Shown piece by piece: positions 59,293-64,000 of a DNA stretch of 64,000 bases. The notes below the pieces were generated by a model. The model was not told the DNA's origin. It was given only the letters and a program-made list of their open reading frames with translations, and searched no databases. Source of the DNA: Leadbetterella lacustris (lineage in GTDB: Bacteria; Bacteroidota; Bacteroidia; Cytophagales; Spirosomataceae); NCBI GenBank assembly GCA_965234335.1, contig OZ248432.1:43744-107743 (forward strand). The letters are read 5' to 3'. A program made the position numbers and the translations under genes. The stretch's first letter is position 1. Every line of letters begins with the position of its first letter.

Positions 59293-60240
59293 TTAATTAC
59301 ATTTTATTTTTTTATCAAAGTAATACCTCAGTCTTATACTCGTAGTCCAATAAGAATCATTTCCCTCATCGCCACGATCTGGAAATGGATTAGGGTATCC
59401 GATAGTAGGAGGTAGATTTGCTCCCATGCCTGTAAATGTAGGGAAACCTTGTCGATTACTTATTTCGTTGAATTTTCCAGCTCTATCCTTACCAAATAGA
59501 GCTGCTGTTCGTTCAGTACTTCTGTTTTCCAAGGAATTAGTTGAGTTCGTATAAGGTCCTTTTGTGATATCATCAAGTTTGTCGGTAAACGTTACTCTGT
59601 AAGATACTTCTGCGACTAAATCGAGTTTAGAATTGAGTTTTTTCCTTATTCCCAAGCCAATAGGAATACTTAAATCTAATTTTGAATTGCTTTGAGAAAT
59701 ATTGATATTTGTCCATTCTCCCTTGCTACTTGTTAGCATATCGTATTTCTCTCGGACCATAGGCTGGCTTAAGAAAAGATTCATACCAGAAAACAAATAG
59801 GGAGTTTGGTCTGGTCGATTTGAAGTTCGATTACTAAAACCGTTGCGAAGGTTTATGATGCCAATAAAAGATAACTCTTTTATGTCGTTTCTAAAATGAA
59901 GATTTCTGAGAAACTGTAAATCAAAAGCATCAGAAATAGGTTTTGCATTCATGTTTTTATTTGCAAAAACTAAATCATCACCTGAGATTCTGACCCACGT
60001 AAACCCTGTTCTAAGAGAAAAAAATGGCGAAAACTGCCATGTTAAATTTGAAGAAACATTCCAGCGAACAGTAGAGGTGTATGAATACAAATTATTTGTG
60101 GGGTAGATATCACCAAAATATTTTGCTGTGCCAGCCCCTAAATCTAAGGAGAGAGTTTTGTTAAATCGTTCCCAAGGGATTTTTTGCCCAAAACAGTGTA
60201 TTTGGGCAAAAATCAATATAAATGTAAGTGCTTTTTTCAC
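59293..60240 (-). CDS. Outer-membrane beta-barrel protein, DUF6089-like
   Basis: A 315-residue protein with a signal peptide (MKKALTFILIFAQIHCFGQ). The body has LGAGTAKYFGDIYP (about 35-48), alternating strand patterns (FFSLRTGFTWVRISGDD) and a terminal SIRLRYYFDKK strand. The GxxxYFGDI start is typical of small Bacteroidota barrels such as DUF6089 proteins, some of which (PorG) belong to the T9SS. I cannot decide whether this is PorG itself. It follows the giant adhesin on the same strand by about 290 bp. Confidence 0.78.
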   Translation of the reverse strand: MKKALTFILIFAQIHCFGQKIPWERFNKTLSLDLGAGTAKYFGDIYPTNNLYSYTSTVRWNVSSNLTWQFSPFFSLRTGFTWVRISGDDLVFANKNMNAKPISDAFDLQFLRNLHFRNDIKELSFIGIINLRNGFSNRTSNRPDQTPYLFSGMNLFLSQPMVREKYDMLTSSKGEWTNINISQSNSKLDLSIPIGLGIRKKLNSKLDLVAEVSYRVTFTDKLDDITKGPYTNSTNSLENRSTERTAALFGKDRAGKFNEISNRQGFPTFTGMGANLPPTIGYPNPFPDRGDEGNDSYWTTSIRLRYYFDKKIKCN

Positions 60241-60303
60241 GTATTCTATTATTAAAATTCTTAATTCGGCCTATACGAAGCAATATCGTTTCCTTAGTTT
60301 TTT

Positions 60304-60378
60304 TTACTCCATAATCTCACGGCAGCGGCTGACCTTCCTAAAGTCCAACTCGACTACAACCTCTTCAAAGTAGAGTGA
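60304..60378 (+). other. Possible decayed gene tail
   Basis: A 25-codon frame ending in TGA encodes HNLTAAADLPKVQLDYNLF plus a few residues. It looks like a genuine protein C-terminus and is more complex in sequence than the surrounding intergenic DNA. A stop lies just upstream and no start fits, so it may be a gene remnant. The opposite strand also holds a short frame (VVVELDFRKVSRC). I do not recognise either. Confidence 0.25.
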
Positions 60379-60529
60379 TTTAAAATCTGAACTTATGTAA
60401 ACCACATTGAAATACAATTTATAAATCAACCTACCAACAGAAATACATACTTAGACTAAATATGAGTACATTATATATTTTCAAATTAGAAGTAAACTCA
60501 ATAATTTATGTAAGTTCTGTAAAGGGAAA

Positions 60530-63500
60530 TTATGGTGCTGCAACTTTCATTATACATCTACAACCGTTTTCATCTGTGATCACTAAATAATTGAGACCAC
60601 GGAACGAAGTTTCAGATTTTATTCTATAAATATTCCCGTTTAAGCTACTATCAAATCCTAATTCTTGCCCAAGAGTATTGTAAAACTTGATTTCTTTTGC
60701 CTTAATGTTTCGGAAATAGACGTTGAAATCTATGCGATTCGGAACAGGATTTGGAAATGAAATACAAAAAGGAGTTTTATCAAATTCAATTTGTTTAGGG
60801 TCGAGTACTTTTCTTGTACCATCTTTATCAACATATACTAGTCGATAGCAATTAATACCCCCATTGGGGAAATTATCAATAAACTCATAAGTACTTCCTG
60901 CGGTCTTGCTTAAAACTTGACCAATTTCTACAAAGTTTTTACAGTCAGAACTTCTTTCAATGATGTAATAATTCCCTTGAATTTCAAGGTTAGATTGCCA
61001 TGCTACAGAAACAGATTTTTCATCTCTTTTACTGACTTGGCATTGAAGTGTAGTCATGTACTTATTGGCAGTTGCACCGACTTCCGAGAACTCATTGAGA
61101 TCAAATTGTAAGTAAAAACTCTCATTTGTAAACGCTTTTCCAAGAATGTTTTTATACAAAACTTCGCTAATCCCTTCTATAAAATTATCGTTATCTTCAA
61201 AACCACAGTTTTCTCTTACACCATCATAATGTACGATATTGAAATCATTAATAGTGAGTGAAGAAAGTTTAGTCGCTTTTTTGTAATCGTTCAGTTCATT
61301 GTTTAGATAATATAAACGTATCGAAACAGGTATATCAAAAGTGTCTTTTAATGAACTGTTTATATCAAAATATCTGCTCATCAAGCGTGTACCGAAACCA
61401 GTAACAGGAATGTTTTCTTCTCCATTTCCATAATGTCTGATTTTTAGTGTTACTTGTCCTAAATTCTGACCATTGGGATTTATCGAAGCATGTAATCTAC
61501 CATAACTGTCATATAAGTTAAACCATTTAACTCCAATAACTGAGTCAGCAACAGCTTCTAAACAATCAATATTACCCACGACAAATAGAGCAGGGTCTTC
61601 ATCATCTTCGTCATACTTTTGGATTGTTCCACCAACCACATCAAATCTACCATCGCCATTACCCAAAATATAGTCATCTGTGGGTGAATTTGCTTTTCCA
61701 CCAATATCATTATTTGGGTATTTATCATAGCGGCTGTCATTATCTTGGTCTATGGTAAATTTTGCTTCTTTGTCTAACGTGGCACTGAAAATTTCAGATC
61801 TATTGATATAAGCACCGGTAGCCGTCTCTGGTTTTATTTTTAAAAGAATCTCAAATTTAGTGCTATCTCCACCCGCTAAACTATCAATTCTGGTCACTGC
61901 ATTAGTGTCAATAGAAATAATTTTGCTGTTCAGCATGAGCGTATCAGTTGATAAGCTCCAGCGTTGATTAACATTTTCAGATTTAACAAACATAGTACCT
62001 TTCGGAATATAATCTACTATGTCAATGTTATAAACTTTGCGTTCTTTACATTGATTAAATACTGTAATTTCAAATCTAATTGAGTCGTTTGGCATATAGA
62101 CTGCAGTTACTGGGCTTGAAAGCAGTCTTTTTCGAAGAGCTAAATCTACGCAGGGATATCCTATAACCACATTGATCAAGGCAGGGTCTTCATCGTCTTC
62201 ATCATACTTTTGGATTGTTCCACCAACCACATCAAATCTACCATCCCCATTGCCTAGAATGTAGTTATCAGTAGGTGAATTTGCTTTTCCACCAATATCA
62301 TTGTTAGGATTTTTATCGAATCGGCTATCAATGTCTGAAACAACATGAGTTTTAGCCAATTTATCTAGATCCGCACCATAGATTTCCGCTTTGTTGATAA
62401 GCTTCCCTTCTTTAACATCATCAGCGATTTTTAACGTAATTTTCATTGTTAAACTATCTCCGGCCGATAAACTGTCTATTCTACGAACAACATTATCTTC
62501 ATCGATTGACCAACCGCCGCTATTATAGTACATTCCTTTTGGAATATAATCTATTACATCAATGTTATAGGCTTTTATTTTACCTTGATTGAAAACTGTA
62601 ACATCAAAGTCGACTAAATCATTTGGTTTAAATGTATTCTTAGCCGAAGAAAGCGTTTTTCTTAAAGCAAGGTCGAAAAAAGAAGGAGTACAGTTATTCA
62701 CAATTATTGTGACGGGTACACGTCCACTTTCGCAACCATTTTGGCTTATTTGACTCACAAAATATGTCTTTTGACCAATAATACTTGTGTTTGGTTCTTG
62801 AGTAACTTTATTTGAATCGTACCAAATAAGTTTGTTTTCTGAGTCAAAATTAATATTTGTTAGTGAAATTTTCTCACCCAAACAGGCGTTAACATTGCCT
62901 ATAATTACTGGATTATTAATAGTATTCCCATCTTCAATACCAAGGCTTCTGGTAATTATACAACCTGCGGCATCACTAATTTTAACTGTATAAAATCCAG
63001 CCGATAGATTTGAAATTGAAATTGATGTTTGACTATTGCTCCAGACAAATTTATATGGACTTCTACCGCCGTATACATTTGGAATTATTGACCCGCTATT
63101 TCCACCTTGGCATTGAACATCTTTTACATCAAAATATACATTTAATTCAGCAGGTTCAGATATACTTGTAGATGCCGTAGCCATACAGCCATTACCATCT
63201 TTTACTATTAAAGTATAATTTCCAGCGGAAAGGCTCGAAAATACATTGCTACTTTGGAAGCTTGTACTATCTTTTGAAAATTCATAAGCTCCTATTCCAC
63301 CGCTTGCTACAAGTGAAATACTTCCAGAACTGTTGGCATTACAAGTCAAATTTGTGGGCGTAGCTGTCAAGGTCAGCACTGAAGGTTCAGTAATGCTTGT
63401 TGATGTCGTGACAGTACAGCCATTCGCATCTTTTACGGTCAAAGTATAAGTTCCAGCAGCAAGACTAGAAAACACATTGCTACTTTGGAAGCTTGTGCTA

Positions 63501-64000
63501 TCTTTTGAAAATTCATAAGCTCCTGTTCCACCACTTGCTACAAGGGAAATACTTCCAGAAGTGTTGGCATTGCAAGTCAGATTTGTGGGCGTAGCTGTCA
63601 ATGACAGCACCGCAGGCTGTGTTAAACTTGTGGATGCCGTGCCAATACAGCCATTCGCATCTTTTACTATCAAAGTATAATTTCCAGCAGCAAGACTAGA
63701 AAACACATTGCTACTTTGGAAGCTTGTGCTATCTTTTGAAAATTCATAAGCTCCTGTTCCACCACTTGCTACAAGTGAAATACTTCCAGAATTATTGGCA
63801 TTGCAAGTCAGATTTGTTGGAGTAGCTGTCAATGTCAGCACTGCAGGCTGCGTTAAACTTGTAGATGCCGTGGCCATACAGCCATTGCCATCTTTTACGG
63901 TCAAAGTATAACTTCCAGCCGCAAGACTAGAAAATACATTGCTACTTTGGAAGCTTGTGCTATCTTTTGAAAATTCATAGGCTCCTGTTCCACCACTTGC
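60530..64000 (-). CDS. Giant T9SS-exported adhesin with SprB-type repeats, C-terminal part
   Basis: At least 1156 residues are visible; the N-terminus lies beyond the right edge. In reading order: near-identical 77-residue SprB-like repeats (63150-64000, with NLTCNANxSGSISLVASGG and TASTSLTQPA cores); one divergent SprB-like unit (about 62930-63150, VQCQGGNSGSI); an Ig-like domain (about 62690-62930); and two DUF11 units (DLALRKTL and DLALRKRL), each ending in an Asp-rich linker with YILGNGDGRFDVVGG and YDEDDEDPAL. A discoidin-like stretch follows, then a type A T9SS sorting domain (last 75 residues, FPNPVPNRIDF). It resembles gliding or surface adhesins exported by the PorX-controlled T9SS. 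Confidence 0.93.
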   Translation of the reverse strand, partial: ASGGTGAYEFSKDSTSFQSSNVFSSLAAGSYTLTVKDGNGCMATASTSLTQPAVLTLTATPTNLTCNANNSGSISLVASGGTGAYEFSKDSTSFQSSNVFSSLAAGNYTLIVKDANGCIGTASTSLTQPAVLSLTATPTNLTCNANTSGSISLVASGGTGAYEFSKDSTSFQSSNVFSSLAAGTYTLTVKDANGCTVTTSTSITEPSVLTLTATPTNLTCNANSSGSISLVASGGIGAYEFSKDSTSFQSSNVFSSLSAGNYTLIVKDGNGCMATASTSISEPAELNVYFDVKDVQCQGGNSGSIIPNVYGGRSPYKFVWSNSQTSISISNLSAGFYTVKISDAAGCIITRSLGIEDGNTINNPVIIGNVNACLGEKISLTNINFDSENKLIWYDSNKVTQEPNTSIIGQKTYFVSQISQNGCESGRVPVTIIVNNCTPSFFDLALRKTLSSAKNTFKPNDLVDFDVTVFNQGKIKAYNIDVIDYIPKGMYYNSGGWSIDEDNVVRRIDSLSAGDSLTMKITLKIADDVKEGKLINKAEIYGADLDKLAKTHVVSDIDSRFDKNPNNDIGGKANSPTDNYILGNGDGRFDVVGGTIQKYDEDDEDPALINVVIGYPCVDLALRKRLLSSPVTAVYMPNDSIRFEITVFNQCKERKVYNIDIVDYIPKGTMFVKSENVNQRWSLSTDTLMLNSKIISIDTNAVTRIDSLAGGDSTKFEILLKIKPETATGAYINRSEIFSATLDKEAKFTIDQDNDSRYDKYPNNDIGGKANSPTDDYILGNGDGRFDVVGGTIQKYDEDDEDPALFVVGNIDCLEAVADSVIGVKWFNLYDSYGRLHASINPNGQNLGQVTLKIRHYGNGEENIPVTGFGTRLMSRYFDINSSLKDTFDIPVSIRLYYLNNELNDYKKATKLSSLTINDFNIVHYDGVRENCGFEDNDNFIEGISEVLYKNILGKAFTNESFYLQFDLNEFSEVGATANKYMTTLQCQVSKRDEKSVSVAWQSNLEIQGNYYIIERSSDCKNFVEIGQVLSKTAGSTYEFIDNFPNGGINCYRLVYVDKDGTRKVLDPKQIEFDKTPFCISFPNPVPNRIDFNVYFRNIKAKEIKFYNTLGQELGFDSSLNGNIYRIKSETSFRGLNYLVITDENGCRCIMKVAAP
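61590..61736 (-). repeat. Asp-rich linker, copy 2
   Basis: Encodes the block from PNNDIGGKANSPTDDYILGN to YDEDDEDPAL. It is nearly identical in DNA and protein to 62181-62327, 591 bp away, whereas the DUF11 domain between them is clearly diverged from its partner. Confidence 0.85.
62181..62327 (-). repeat. Asp-rich linker, copy 1
   Basis: Partner of 61590-61736 at a 591-bp offset. The Asp and Asn spacing (GNGDGRFD, DEDDED) suggests calcium binding between rigid domains. Confidence 0.85.
63148..64000 (-). repeat. 231-bp tandem repeats in the adhesin gene
   Basis: The word AAGCTTGT recurs at 63258, 63489, 63720 and 63951, an exact 231-bp period (77 codons). Copies differ at only a few positions, mostly in one codon of the Asn/Ser stretch and in the TQPA/TEPS segment. 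The array continues past the right edge of the window. Confidence 0.95.

Noticed and set aside
59200..59415. 71-codon plus-strand frame
   Set aside because: It runs antisense into the barrel gene, has no recognisable motif and no promoter, so I treat it as non-coding.
63148..64000. CRISPR-like array
   Set aside because: The 231-bp units are coding in one uninterrupted frame and lack short spacers. They are protein repeats.

Overview
The window is A+T-rich chromosomal DNA of a free-living member of the Bacteroidota, most likely order Cytophagales. This rests on several lineage traits: TAnnTTTG-type promoters with almost no Shine-Dalgarno sequences; the PorX regulator and a type IX secretion (T9SS) sorting domain; a giant surface protein with SprB-type repeats; DUF3822, DUF3098, TIGR02757 and TMEM220-family genes; and an ftsX-DUF3098-uppP-truB-ribF block. 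I cannot name the genus. I found no tRNA or rRNA gene, CRISPR array, integrase or intact insertion sequence.

Layout. 1-6.3 kb: the start of recA (minus strand, runs off the left edge), a DUF1080 hydrolase-like protein, a DEAD-box-type helicase, DUF1801, a NUDIX hydrolase, DUF3822, then prs-rplY. 6.6-12.7 kb: sirtuin, topA and aconitase. 12.7-14.0 kb: a small accessory patch holding an orphan DUF2283 gene between the real end of the aconitase gene and a decayed second copy of that end, followed by a DUF6364/PIN toxin-antitoxin pair. 14.2-18.1 kb: a lipoprotein/ATP-grasp pair, a short WG-repeat protein and a receptor-plug-like protein without a barrel. 18.1-25.1 kb: uvrC, a TMEM220 protein, the SRP RNA, transaldolase, ftsE, a beta-barrel protein, porX and kdsB. 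25.2-36.7 kb: LysM/RlpA protein, TIGR02757, a bifunctional nuclease, an acyltransferase, ftsX-DUF3098-uppP-truB-ribF plus a GT-C-like membrane protein, then pheA and parE on the minus strand.

36.8-59.0 kb is a large cell-surface polysaccharide locus. It has an SLBB outer-membrane export protein, a Wzz-like co-polymerase, a Wzm/Wzt ABC transporter, two PLP sugar aminotransferases, five glycosyltransferase-like proteins, a WbpB-WbpE-WbpD set for a 2,3-diacetamido uronic acid, a PglD/VioB-like acetyltransferase, a WecF (GT56)-like transferase, a Wzx-like flippase, a YfhO-family protein and a methyltransferase. An M23/LysM peptidase and bshB1 sit inside it. The gene content suggests a glycan analogous to enterobacterial common antigen, containing a 4-acetamido-4,6-dideoxyhexose and a diacetamido uronic acid. 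That is inference.

59.3-64.0 kb holds a beta-barrel outer-membrane protein and the 3' part of a giant T9SS-exported adhesin (minus strand, N-terminus off the right edge). It has near-identical 231-bp repeats, two DUF11 units and a C-terminal sorting domain. With porX, this points to an active T9SS and a cell surface combining polysaccharide with SprB-like protein.
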